Positions 34,077-41,598 of a DNA stretch of 64,000 nt are shown piece after piece (position 1 is the stretch's first letter; each line of letters begins with the position of its first letter). Origin of the DNA: Anaerolineae bacterium (GTDB lineage: Bacteria > Chloroflexota > Anaerolineae > Aggregatilineales > Aggregatilineaceae). Location: positions 62,001-126,000 of the forward strand of contig JAOSJP010000001.1 in the NCBI GenBank assembly GCA_027494015.1. The letters run 5' to 3'. Under the pieces are notes generated by a model that was given only the letters and a program-made list of their open reading frames with translations, did no database searches and was not told the DNA's origin. The position numbers and the translations under genes were made by a program.

Positions 34077-35357
34077 ATGCTGCGACAGACCTCTTTCTCC
34101 CTGCTGATCCTCACCGCCCTGCTCGGCGCTGTGCTTGGCGGCTCCGCATTGGCCCAGCAGAGCGACTTCCCGGTTCCGCCGGGCCGCATCGTCGCTGGTG
34201 ACGACGCCGGCCTGTTCACCATGCTCACCGATGGCACGGGCAAGACCTACCTGGCCCAGGAAGAGGAAGCGGACTGCTGGCTGCGCGATGGCGTGTGGAG
34301 TCCCGACGGATCGCAGATCATGTACACGGCCATCTGCGGCGGCGAGGGGCCGGGCGACTGGCTGCCCGACCCGGAGCGCACCGACCTGCGCGAGCGCACC
34401 GCCCAGGTGATGATCGTGGACCCGCTCAGCGGCGCGACCCGCGCCCTGGTGCCGGGCGATGGCCTTCACCAGGACTACGCCGGAGACTGGCACCCCGACG
34501 GCGAGCAGGTGGTCATCTACTCCAACCGCGCTGCCAACGGCGTTTTCAACCTGTTCCTCTACGACCTGGCTGAGGGCGCGCTGACGCAGCTTACCACCTT
34601 CGACAGCAACGTCAGCCGTGTCTCCTTCGACCCGTCGGGGAGCTACCTGCTTTACAACCGGCGCATTATCGAGGCGGACAGCATTCGTTACGAAGTGCGC
34701 GCCCTCGACCTGGCGACGCGCAACGAGATTGCGGTGGCCGAGGGCCTCACGCCGGCCTGGAGCCGCGACGGGCAGTGGATCGCCTTCGCCAGGGAGGGTG
34801 AAGTCGCCGACATCTTCGTGATGCCCGCCGGCTGCATTCTGGCCGGCGGCGGCTGCGACCCGGCGAGCGCGCGCAACGTCACCAATTCGCCGAATGTCGC
34901 CGAGCGCGAGCCGGTCTTCAGCCCCGATCAAACGCAGATCGCCTACGTGCGCGACACCGACGGCGAGCTAGGCACCCTCACCTGGGACATCTTCCGCCAC
35001 GATCTGCGCACTGGCCTGCACGCCAACCTGACCAACACACCAGGCAGCGAAGAGCGTCACCGTGCGTGGGAAGCGGTGCCCAACGTCACGCCGGTTGACG
35101 TGGCGACGGTGTTGCCGGTCGTCGTGCGCGTGCGCACCGCTGAAGGCGCGGCCAACCTGCGCGCCGAGCCGACGACGAACGGCTCCATCGTCGGCGTGCT
35201 GCCGCGCGGCACGCTGCTCATCGTGGAGGGCGCGCTGGCCGACCGCACCTGGTACCGCGTCACCCTGCCGGAGGATGGCTCTCAGGCCTGGATTTACAAC
35301 ACGCTCATTGACCCGATTGCCGGCGACCTGGCCGGAGTGCCGGTTGTGTCGCGATGA
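34077..35357 (+). CDS. secreted TolB/PD40-like beta-propeller protein with C-terminal SH3b domain
   Basis: About 426 residues; the ATG at 34077 has AGGAG eight bases upstream. The signal peptide is LLILTALLGAVLGGSALAQQ. Several PD40-type propeller blades follow: DGVWSPDGSQIMYTAICGG, GDWHPDGEQVVIYSNR, VSFDPSGSYLLYNRR, PAWSRDGQWIAFAREGE, PVFSPDQTQIAYVRD. The last 90 residues are an SH3b-like domain (RTAEGAANLRAEPTTNGSIV and GVLPRGTLLIVEGA), often a peptidoglycan-binding module. It acts outside the membrane, probably in cell-wall or ligand sensing. Its stop overlaps an ATG of the next small ORF, suggesting coupling. Confidence 0.85.
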   Translation: MLRQTSFSLLILTALLGAVLGGSALAQQSDFPVPPGRIVAGDDAGLFTMLTDGTGKTYLAQEEEADCWLRDGVWSPDGSQIMYTAICGGEGPGDWLPDPERTDLRERTAQVMIVDPLSGATRALVPGDGLHQDYAGDWHPDGEQVVIYSNRAANGVFNLFLYDLAEGALTQLTTFDSNVSRVSFDPSGSYLLYNRRIIEADSIRYEVRALDLATRNEIAVAEGLTPAWSRDGQWIAFAREGEVADIFVMPAGCILAGGGCDPASARNVTNSPNVAEREPVFSPDQTQIAYVRDTDGELGTLTWDIFRHDLRTGLHANLTNTPGSEERHRAWEAVPNVTPVDVATVLPVVVRVRTAEGAANLRAEPTTNGSIVGVLPRGTLLIVEGALADRTWYRVTLPEDGSQAWIYNTLIDPIAGDLAGVPVVSR

Positions 35358-35410
35358 CGCCCCGGACGCGCGCGTCACTGCCCAGCGGCGATCCAGGGGC
35401 AGGAGGTGCC

Positions 35411-35647
35411 ATGCCTGAGCCTGGCCCGGCGGACGGGACGGCATCTATCCAGGGCACGGCCACGTTGCTGCTGCGGCGACAGGAACTCCCTGTGCAGGCG
35501 GGCCTCACCGTGCGCGCCGCTATTGTCGCGTGCGGCCTGGAGCCGGAGGTGTTCGTCGTCACCCGCGCCGGCGAGCTGATCGCCGAGGATGAGGTGCTCC
35601 GGCCCGGCGACCGCGTCAGGCTGCTGCGCGTCCCTTCTGGCGGGTGA
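35411..35647 (+). CDS. ThiS/MoaD-like beta-grasp small protein
   Basis: 78 residues from ATG 35411, which has GGAGG five bases upstream; an ATG at 35354 overlapping the previous stop is an alternative. The pattern is ubiquitin-like: LLLRRQELPVQAGLTVRAAI, then LEPEVFVVTRAGELIAEDE, then LRPGDRVRLLRVPSGG. The C-terminal Gly-Gly is what sulfur-carrier proteins of the ThiS, MoaD and Urm1 type need for adenylation and thiocarboxylation. No E1-like or thiamine/molybdopterin gene is nearby, so its partner is unknown. Confidence 0.8.
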   Translation: MPEPGPADGTASIQGTATLLLRRQELPVQAGLTVRAAIVACGLEPEVFVVTRAGELIAEDEVLRPGDRVRLLRVPSGG

Positions 35648-35691
35648 GCGCGGGCGAGCGCTCCTTCGCCCAGGTGTGTTTGTTTGTAGCC

Positions 35692-35837
35692 ACACAGAGG
35701 CGGCGCTGTGCTGCGCGCTGGTTTACCTCACCCCCGCTCGGCGCTGACGCGCCTCGCCAAGCCGGGCGCAGCGAGGCTGGGAGTGAGGCCAATACTCTGC
35801 GTCCCGCGAAGTCGCTGGCAACGTTTGCTCGCACCCA
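35692..35837 (+). repeat. dispersed-element copy, left end missing
   Basis: Carries the internal text (GCGCTGGTTTACCTCACCCC, GAGGCTGGGAGTGAGG) and the right end variant CGTTTGCTCGCACCC. The CCCCCTCTCC hairpin is deleted. It ends 17 bases before the era start codon. Confidence 0.75.
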
Positions 35838-35853
35838 ACTGAGGAATATCGCC

Positions 35854-36819
35854 ATGACTCACGACTACGACGATCTGCTCGCCCAGCTTCCCGCGCCCGA
35901 AGAACTGCCCGAAGGGCACAAAAGCGGCTTCGTCGCCGTCGTCGGGCGGCCCAACGTGGGCAAGTCCACGCTGATGAACGCCATCCTCGGCGAGAAGCTC
36001 GCCATCGTCAGCCCCAAGCCGCAGACCACCCGCCTGCGCCAGTTGGGCATCCTCACCGAGCCGGACAAGCAGATCGTCTTTGTGGACACGCCAGGTATTC
36101 ATGACCCGCGCACGGCGCTGGGCAGATTCATGGTCGAGGTAGCTGTAGACGCGCTGCGCGATGCCGACGTGATCCTGTTCGTGGTGGACGCGAGCGCCCC
36201 GCCCACCGCCGAAGACCGGCGCATCGCTGAGCTGATTGAGCAGGCCGGGGCGGGCGCGGCGACGCTGCTCGCTCTCAACAAGGCCGATCTCGCCGCCGGG
36301 CCGGAGGCGCTGCAAGCCTGCGTGGATGCGCATCGCGCGCTGGTGCCCCTGGCGGACTGGGCGACGACCATCGCCACGACCGGGGCAGGGCTGCTCGACC
36401 TGATGGCCCGCCTCGTCGCGAAGCTGCCGCCCGGCCCGCGCTACTACCCGCAGGATCAGCTTTCGGATGTGGCTGTGCGCGACATCGTGGCCGAGATCGT
36501 GCGCGAGAAGGCGCTGCTCAACCTGGACGAGGAAGTGCCGCACGGCATCGCCACGCAGGTCGAGGAGTTCAAGCAGCGCAGCGACGATCTCACCTACATC
36601 CACGCCGTGATTTTCGTTGAGCGCGACTCGCACAAGGGCATCCTGATCGGCAAGGGCGGGCGGATGCTCAAGACGATCAGCCAGCAGGCGCGCGAGGAGA
36701 TCGAGGGCTTTCTCGGCACGCGCGTCTATCTGGAGCTGTGGGTCAAGGTGCTGAAGAACTGGCGGCGCGACGAGAACGCCCTGCGCCGCCTGGGGTACCG
36801 CCTGCCCAGGCCGAAGTAG
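35854..36819 (+). CDS. era: GTPase Era
   Basis: 321 residues. Ribosome-assembly GTPase that binds the 3' end of 16S rRNA. G1 is GRPNVGKST at residues 31-39, G2 region [10 protein letters not shown] (Arg-rich switch), G3 DTPG near 79-82, G4 NKAD. The C-terminal KH domain shows [20 protein letters not shown] and ends [20 protein letters not shown], typical of Era. An N-terminal extension of about 24 residues precedes the GTPase domain. GAGG lies eight bases before ATG 35854. It is convergent with ribF, with a small repeat region between. Confidence 0.96.
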   Translation: MTHDYDDLLAQLPAPEELPEGHKSGFVAVVGRPNVGKSTLMNAILGEKLAIVSPKPQTTRLRQLGILTEPDKQIVFVDTPGIHDPRTALGRFMVEVAVDALRDADVILFVVDASAPPTAEDRRIAELIEQAGAGAATLLALNKADLAAGPEALQACVDAHRALVPLADWATTIATTGAGLLDLMARLVAKLPPGPRYYPQDQLSDVAVRDIVAEIVREKALLNLDEEVPHGIATQVEEFKQRSDDLTYIHAVIFVERDSHKGILIGKGGRMLKTISQQAREEIEGFLGTRVYLELWVKVLKNWRRDENALRRLGYRLPRPK

Positions 36820-36826
36820 GGGGTGG

Positions 36827-36945
36827 TTGTTGGTGATTGGTGATTGGTTGTTGGTGATTGGTGGTCGGTGATCAGTTGTCAGTGAGGGCGCTGCTCTGCT
36901 GCGGTCTGGTAGGGGCGGATTTCAGAATTCGCCTCTGTGTTCGTC
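36827..36945. repeat. GGTTGTTGGTGATT repeats plus degenerate palindrome
   Basis: 36827-36880 is made of GATTGGT/TTGTTGGT units. From 36886 it carries GGGCGCTGCTCTGCTGCGG of the dispersed element and a decayed member of the GTAGGGGCG palindrome family. It lies between the convergent era and ribF genes. Confidence 0.65.
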
Positions 36946-37885
36946 ACGAGCGCGGCAACGCCGAGAGCAGGGCGCGGCCCTGGATCACGTCCTCACGAAT
37001 CTGAGCGACCAGCGTCTCCACGCCGTCGAACTTCAGCTCTGGGCGCAGGAAGGCCACCACATCGAAGGCCAGGTGCTCGCCGTAGATGTCGCGGTCGAAG
37101 TCGAGCAGATACGCCTCGACCGTCACCAGCCCGCCGTTGAAGGTCGGGCGGTTGCCAATGTTGGCCACAGCCATGAACGTCTCGCCGTTCAGGTGCGCCC
37201 AGCCAGCGTACACGCCCTTGCGCGGCAGAAATTGCTCGTCCCACACGTCGAGGTTGGCCGTCGGGAAGCCGATGGTGCGCCCGCGCCCGTCGCCGTGCAC
37301 GACCTCACCCTCCAGCCGGTAGGGGCGGCCCAGCCGCCGGGTGGCCGCGGTCATATCGCCCTCGGCCAGGGCGGTGCGGATGGTGCTGCTGCTGATCACA
37401 TCGCCGTTGCCATCATTCGTCACCAGGTCCACGACCTCCAGCGCAAAGCCTTTGCGCGCGCCCTCCGCCCGCAAGAAAGCGACATTGCCCTCGCGCTTGT
37501 AGCCGAGCGCGAACTCCGGCCCCACCCATAGCTCGCGCGGCTTGAGATGCACCAGCAGCCGGTCTACGAACTCCGCCGCGCGCATGTGGCGCACAGTCTC
37601 GTCATTGAACGGGTGCGTCACCACCAACTCCACGCCCAGCCGCCCCAGCAGGTCGGCGCGCTGCTGCGGCGAGGTCAGGTAGTAGCGGCCCGACGCGCGG
37701 CCCAGCACTATGTCCGGGTGCGGGAAGAAGGTCAGCACCGCCGGGACGAAGCCGCGCGCATGGGCGGTCTGCACCAGGCGGCGCAGCAAATGCTGGTGCC
37801 CGCGATGCACGCCGTCGAACATGCCCACCGCCACAATCGTCGGGCCGGAAGGGTGCGCATCAGCCAGACTGGTCACGTGCTGCAT
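36944..37885 (-). CDS. ribF: bifunctional riboflavin kinase / FAD synthetase
   Basis: 313 residues, normal length. Makes FMN from riboflavin and then FAD. The N-terminal nucleotidyltransferase domain shows VAVGMFDGVHRGHQHLL (the H-x-G-H-type motif), LTFFPHPD and VGPEFALGYKREGN, with ISSSTIRTALAEGD at its end. The C-terminal flavokinase domain has GRGRTIGFPTANLDV (the PTAN motif) and GNRPTFNGGLVTVEAYLLDF. It closes the nusA-to-ribF cluster; order truB-ribF is common in bacteria. Confidence 0.96.
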   Translation of the reverse strand: MQHVTSLADAHPSGPTIVAVGMFDGVHRGHQHLLRRLVQTAHARGFVPAVLTFFPHPDIVLGRASGRYYLTSPQQRADLLGRLGVELVVTHPFNDETVRHMRAAEFVDRLLVHLKPRELWVGPEFALGYKREGNVAFLRAEGARKGFALEVVDLVTNDGNGDVISSSTIRTALAEGDMTAATRRLGRPYRLEGEVVHGDGRGRTIGFPTANLDVWDEQFLPRKGVYAGWAHLNGETFMAVANIGNRPTFNGGLVTVEAYLLDFDRDIYGEHLAFDVVAFLRPELKFDGVETLVAQIREDVIQGRALLSALPRS

Positions 37886-38016
37886 ACGGTCTCCTGTTGA
37901 AGCGAACAGCTATCAGCTTTCAGCGGTCAGCCAGGACCGTTTGAACCGCAAAGACGCCGAGGGCACAGAGGAGAGATCGTCAGGAGACTTCTCTGCCTCG
38001 AATTCCCTCCATCCCG

Positions 38017-38100
38017 ACAACCAACAACCAACAACCAACAACCAACAACCAACAACCAACAACCAACAACCAACAACCAACAACCAACAACCAACAACCA
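38017..38100 (+). repeat. heptanucleotide tandem repeat, 12 perfect ACAACCA units
   Basis: 84 bases made of twelve identical 7-mers (GTTGGTT-type on the other strand). It lies between ribF and the end of truB. There are no spacers, so it is not CRISPR. Upstream, 37925-38000 holds another common intergenic motif (AACCGCAAAGACGCCGAGG). Confidence 0.97.
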
Positions 38101-38104
38101 GCCA

Positions 38105-38299
38105 TCACTCCCCGCCCGCCCCCGCGAACACCTTGTGCGGCTTCCAGGCCGGGCCGCGCCGCTCCAGCACGGCGATGAAGCGCCCATCCGGGTCGTAGGC
38201 GCGGGCCAGGCGGTGCCCGGTTGTGTCCGGCGGAGCCACGACTGCCCGCCCGCTGAGCACGGCGGCGGCCCCCTCGGCGTCCAGGTGCAGCGCCGGACA
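38105..38299 (-). pseudogene. truB: truB C-terminal portion behind an in-frame stop
   Basis: Directly after the TAA at 38300-38302, the same frame stays open for 64 codons and then stops at TGA 38105. It encodes ALHLDAEGAAAVLSGRAVV, GHRLARAYDPDGRFIAVLER and RGPAWKPHKVFA, the normal C-terminal PUA-like end of TruB. With this piece the protein would reach about 299 residues, the usual length. Confidence 0.8.
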
Positions 38300-39004
38300 T
38301 TAGGCGGCCAGAGCGCGGTCGGGCGGCAGCAGATGCTCAGCCCACGTTCCGGACTCCATCGCCGCGCGGAACGTCTCCCAGGGCACGGCGTCGGCGGCGG
38401 TGAACGATCCGCTGGCGGTGCGCTCCAGCGCCGCCAGGTGCGCGCCCACGCCGACGGCCTGCCCCAGGTCGTGGGCCAGGCTGCGGATGTACGTCCCCGG
38501 CGAGCAGTCAATCTCCAGCGCCGCGACCGGCGGCTCCCACGCCGCCAGCACCAGGCGGCTGATCGTCACCGGGCGCGCGACGCGCTCGACGGTCTGCCCG
38601 GCGCGGGCCAGCTCATACAGCTTGCGCCCGCCCTGCTTGATCGCGCTGACCATCGGCGGCACCTGCGCGATCGCCCCGCGAAAGCGCGCCAGCGCCGCCT
38701 CGACCTCGGCGCGCGTCAGCGGGCGGGAGTCCTGCGCGGTGACCGCGCCCTGGGCGTCGTAAGTATCCGTCTCGACGCCGAAATGCACGCGGGCTGCGTA
38801 GGTCTTGGGCGACCCCATGAGGTACTCGCTCAGGCGCGTGGCCGGCCCCAGGCACAGCACCAGCACGCCCGCCGCCGCCGGGTCGAGCGTCCCGGCGTGG
38901 CCGACCTTCTTCACGCCCGTGCCGCGCCGCACCCAGGCCACCAGGTCGTGACTGGTCGGGCCGGGGGGCTTGTACAGGTTCAGCAGGCCGAAGACGCCTG
39001 GCAC
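38300..39004 (-). CDS. truB: tRNA pseudouridine(55) synthase, prematurely stopped
   Basis: Makes pseudouridine 55 in the T-loop of tRNAs. The GTG at 39004 is chosen because GGAG stands eight bases upstream and it follows the nrnA stop. The catalytic domain is complete: LLNLYKPPGPTSHDLVAWVR, then GHAGTLDPAAAGVLVL with the catalytic Asp41, then KTYAARVHFGVETDTYDAQG, and YIRSLAHDLGQAVGVGAHLA. The frame ends at TAA (38300) after 234 residues, although the coding signal continues in the same frame. A substitution such as TAC to TAA is the simplest explanation. The truncated enzyme might still work, since the lost part is a C-terminal accessory domain. Confidence 0.88.
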   Translation of the reverse strand: MPGVFGLLNLYKPPGPTSHDLVAWVRRGTGVKKVGHAGTLDPAAAGVLVLCLGPATRLSEYLMGSPKTYAARVHFGVETDTYDAQGAVTAQDSRPLTRAEVEAALARFRGAIAQVPPMVSAIKQGGRKLYELARAGQTVERVARPVTISRLVLAAWEPPVAALEIDCSPGTYIRSLAHDLGQAVGVGAHLAALERTASGSFTAADAVPWETFRAAMESGTWAEHLLPPDRALAA

Positions 39005-39017
39005 GTCGCTTGCTCCG

Positions 39018-40007
39018 CTACACAACCAGGGGCGCGCCTGCGCGCACCGCATCCTGCAGCAGGGCGACTACGCGCGGGACGAGCGTCGCCAGCGGCTCGC
39101 GCACCGTCGCGCCGGAGGCCAGGGTATGCCCGCCGCCGCCCAGCGCCACCGCCACTTCGGACGTATCGAAGCCCGGCACAGCGCGCATCCCGATCTCAAC
39201 CGCGCCATCCCCCTTCTCGCGGAAGACGACCGCGATGGACGCTTCCTCAGCCTTGATCAGCGTGCTGACCAGCTCGGCGTCATCGTGCCCGACATAGCCG
39301 GCCTGGGCGAACATCTCGCGGCTGATCGCCGCCCAGATGACACCGCCTTGCAGATGTACGGTGGGCAGGGCCAGCCCCCACAGGCGCAGCCCGGCGTAGG
39401 TTGTGCGATTGACCGTGCGCTGGACGATCTCGGTCAGCGACGCGCCGCAGGCCATCAGGCGCTGCGCCTTGCCGAGCGTCTCGCTGCTGACATTGTCCGT
39501 GCGGAAGCACAGCGTATCGGTGACCAGCCCGGTCAGCAGGCAGAACGCCGTCACACGGTCTATAGGCGCGCCGAGCCGGTCGAGCCAGTCCAGCACGCCT
39601 TCGGCGGCAGCGACCGTCGCGGGGGCAACCAGATTGGCGTCGCCAAAGAGCGTATTCGTGCGGTGGTGATCCAGGTTGATCAGCGGCGCGCCACTGCGCC
39701 GGGCGGCCCGGCCCACGTCGCCCATGCGCGACTCGTCGCCGCAGTCTACGGCGATCACCAGGTCGGCCTGCACGCCGTCGAGCGCCGCGTGCACCGCGTC
39801 GCTGCCCGGCAGGAAGGCCAGGTCGGGCGGCACGCCTTCATCCACCGCCGTCTGCACGTCCTTGCCCAGGCCGCGCAGGGCGCTGGCCAGGCCGAGCATC
39901 GAGCCGATGGCGTCGCCGTCTGGGTTGACGTGCGTCAGCACGAGCACGCGCCGGGCAGGGGCCAGCAACGCCGCCGCCTTATCCCAGTCTATCGTCATCA
40001 GCATCAT
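39018..40007 (-). CDS. nrnA: DHH/DHHA1 phosphoesterase, NrnA-like
   Basis: About 329 residues. Family members hydrolyse short oligoribonucleotides, pAp or cyclic dinucleotides using two metal ions. Motifs in order: VLTHVNPDGDAIGSMLGL (motif I), LVIAVDCGDESRMG (II), LINLDHHRTN (the DHH motif), GLVTDTLCFRTDN (IV), and the DHHA1 end GGGGHTLASGATV. The start is one of several clustered ATGs (40007 or 39998); it overlaps the end of rbfA by about 20-29 bases, so the two are coupled. Position between rbfA and truB matches the usual cluster order. Confidence 0.93.
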   Translation of the reverse strand: MMLMTIDWDKAAALLAPARRVLVLTHVNPDGDAIGSMLGLASALRGLGKDVQTAVDEGVPPDLAFLPGSDAVHAALDGVQADLVIAVDCGDESRMGDVGRAARRSGAPLINLDHHRTNTLFGDANLVAPATVAAAEGVLDWLDRLGAPIDRVTAFCLLTGLVTDTLCFRTDNVSSETLGKAQRLMACGASLTEIVQRTVNRTTYAGLRLWGLALPTVHLQGGVIWAAISREMFAQAGYVGHDDAELVSTLIKAEEASIAVVFREKGDGAVEIGMRAVPGFDTSEVAVALGGGGHTLASGATVREPLATLVPRVVALLQDAVRAGAPLVV

Positions 40008-40377
40008 CAGCGCTGTCCTCCTCGGCGACAGCAGGGGCCGGCGACGCCGGGATGTCCAGCGAGCTGAGCAGCTCGTCAATGCGCTCGCCGTGATCAATGG
40101 CTACGTCCCAGTGGAAAAGCAGCGCCGGCGTCTTGCGGAAGCCCGTGCGCGCCGCCAGCTCGCGGCGCAGAAAGCCGCTGGCCCGCTCCAACCCGGCCAT
40201 GACCGCCTCGCGGTCTTCCAGGGCGTGCACGTAGATTTGAGCGTATTCGATTTCGCGATCCACTTTCACGTCGGTGATCGTCACGTCCTGCAAGGCGGGA
40301 TCGGTCACTTCCATCATGAACAGCTCGCCCAGGATCTCCTGGATGAGCTGTGCCGCCCGTTCCTGTTTGATCGTCAT
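39979..40377 (-). CDS. rbfA: ribosome-binding factor A
   Basis: 132 residues. Matures the 5' end of 16S rRNA in the small subunit. Typical text: TIKQERAAQLIQEILGELF, then DPALQDVTITDVKVDREIEY, then YAQIYVHALEDREAVMAGLE, then FLRRELAARTGFRKTPALLF, with the KH-like fold. The acidic C-terminal tail (EEDSADDADDD) overlaps the next gene. The ATG at 40377 is used because upstream frame extension contains no family sequence. Confidence 0.95.
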   Translation of the reverse strand: MTIKQERAAQLIQEILGELFMMEVTDPALQDVTITDVKVDREIEYAQIYVHALEDREAVMAGLERASGFLRRELAARTGFRKTPALLFHWDVAIDHGERIDELLSSLDIPASPAPAVAEEDSADDADDDRLG

Positions 40378-40447
40378 GGTCTTACCCTCGTTGCAGCGAT
40401 CCCAAGCCAGTTCTGTGCAGAGGGCATCTCGCCATGGGGCAGGGTTC

Positions 40448-40535
40448 TTGAACCGCAGAGAACACAGAGAAGGACAATGAAGACTCTCCGCTTTTCTCCG
40501 CGCTCTCTGCGCCTCTGCGGTGAGACTTTGCCCAA
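40448..40535. repeat. inverted repeat in the SDR-rbfA gap
   Basis: AACCGCAGAG... pairs with ...CTCTGCGGT across about 75 bases, forming a long hairpin. A related half motif is at 37935-37965. It fills the 188-base gap between the SDR gene and rbfA. Confidence 0.7.
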
Positions 40536-40565
40536 AACGGAATGCGACCCTCCGTGTGCGGCACT

Positions 40566-41495
40566 CTATCCCGTCGCCCGTGCCGCGTCCAGCGCCGCCA
40601 GCAGCGCGTCGCGGGCCGAATGGCGCGGCGACCAGCCGGCAGCCGCCAGCCGGTCTGTCCGCAGCATCCCGTCCTGGAGCAGGGCGCGCGCCCACAGCGG
40701 TGGCGTCGGCCAGCCGCGCCAGCGCCAGCCCCACCACGCCCGCAGCATCAGCCACGCCGCCGGAATACACGTCTGCCCGCGCCCGGTCAGCGCTGCCAGC
40801 TCGTGCAGGGCCAACCCGTCGCCAGCGGCCACGTTGTAAAGCCCTGGTAGATCATGCCAGATCGCGTGCTCAATGGCCAGCAGCGCGTCGTCTTCATGGA
40901 CCAGCGCCAGGGCGCGGTCCTCTTCCCCGCAGACGAGCAGCGGCAGCCGCCGCACGTGGCGCACGATCTCCCCATGATGCGCGCCCACCAGGGGCGCGAC
41001 GCGCAGCCGCGTGAGCACGCCGGGATAGCGCGGCGCGGCGTCAAGCTCCAGCCAGTCGGCCAGGCGCGCCCGCGCTCGTGCGTAGGCGCTGGCGGTGTGC
41101 CCGCGCGGTGGAGCGTCTTCGCCCAGGGCTGCGCTGGCCGCCTGCACGCCGTACAGCGCCGCGCTGTTCGCCACGATCAGCCGGGGCACGCCCAGCGCCA
41201 TCGCCGCCCCCACAAACGCCCGCGCTTCGCTGACCAGCGCGGCTTCGCGCCGCCGGTCGCGGCGGGCCAGCGGCCAGCGCAGCGGCGTCAGCAGCACGGC
41301 GGCGTCGGCGTCCGCCAGGTGCGGCCACCACTCGCGCTGCTCATAAGCTGCGCGCACGAAGTGCAGGCCGGGCAGCGGCGGGTAGCAGGGACGATCATCC
41401 AGGCCGGTGACGCGCTGAACGCGCCCGCCGCCCAGCAGGCGCTCGGCCAGCAGCCGCCCGGTGTTCCCCGCCACGCCGCCAATGAAGACGCGCAT
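40566..41495 (-). CDS. NAD(P)-dependent epimerase/dehydratase (extended SDR)
   Basis: 309 residues from ATG 41495. The Rossmann start RVFIGGVAGNTGRLLAERLL has the Gly-rich nucleotide loop GGVAGNTG. The catalytic region reads LIVANSAALYG, with a later SAYARARARLADW in which the classic YxxxK appears as Tyr-Ala-Arg-Ala-Arg, so the Lys is missing. It may be a diverged, perhaps non-catalytic or differently acting, nucleotide-sugar-type SDR. It stands between infB and rbfA, which are normally adjacent, and after a strong infB terminator. It therefore looks like an insertion into the cluster. Confidence 0.8.
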   Translation of the reverse strand: MRVFIGGVAGNTGRLLAERLLGGGRVQRVTGLDDRPCYPPLPGLHFVRAAYEQREWWPHLADADAAVLLTPLRWPLARRDRRREAALVSEARAFVGAAMALGVPRLIVANSAALYGVQAASAALGEDAPPRGHTASAYARARARLADWLELDAAPRYPGVLTRLRVAPLVGAHHGEIVRHVRRLPLLVCGEEDRALALVHEDDALLAIEHAIWHDLPGLYNVAAGDGLALHELAALTGRGQTCIPAAWLMLRAWWGWRWRGWPTPPLWARALLQDGMLRTDRLAAAGWSPRHSARDALLAALDAARATG

Positions 41496-41530
41496 GGTTT
41501 CCCCCCTGACACACGGCGCTCGCTGCCCGC

Positions 41531-41573
41531 GTAAAACAAGCGGGCCAGAAGTTCGCACGCTCCTGGCCCGCTT
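41531..41573 (-). terminator. intrinsic terminator after infB
   Basis: On the minus strand AAGCGGGCCAG pairs perfectly with CTGGCCCGCTT over 11 bases and is followed by GTTTTAC. It should separate nusA-rnpM-infB from the downstream genes. Confidence 0.8.
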
Positions 41574-41598
41574 GGTCGCAAGACAGCGGCGCGTGCGG

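Noticed and set aside
38017..38100. CRISPR-like or protein-coding repeat
   Set aside because: Pure 7-base tandem repeat without spacers; a non-coding microsatellite between two genes.
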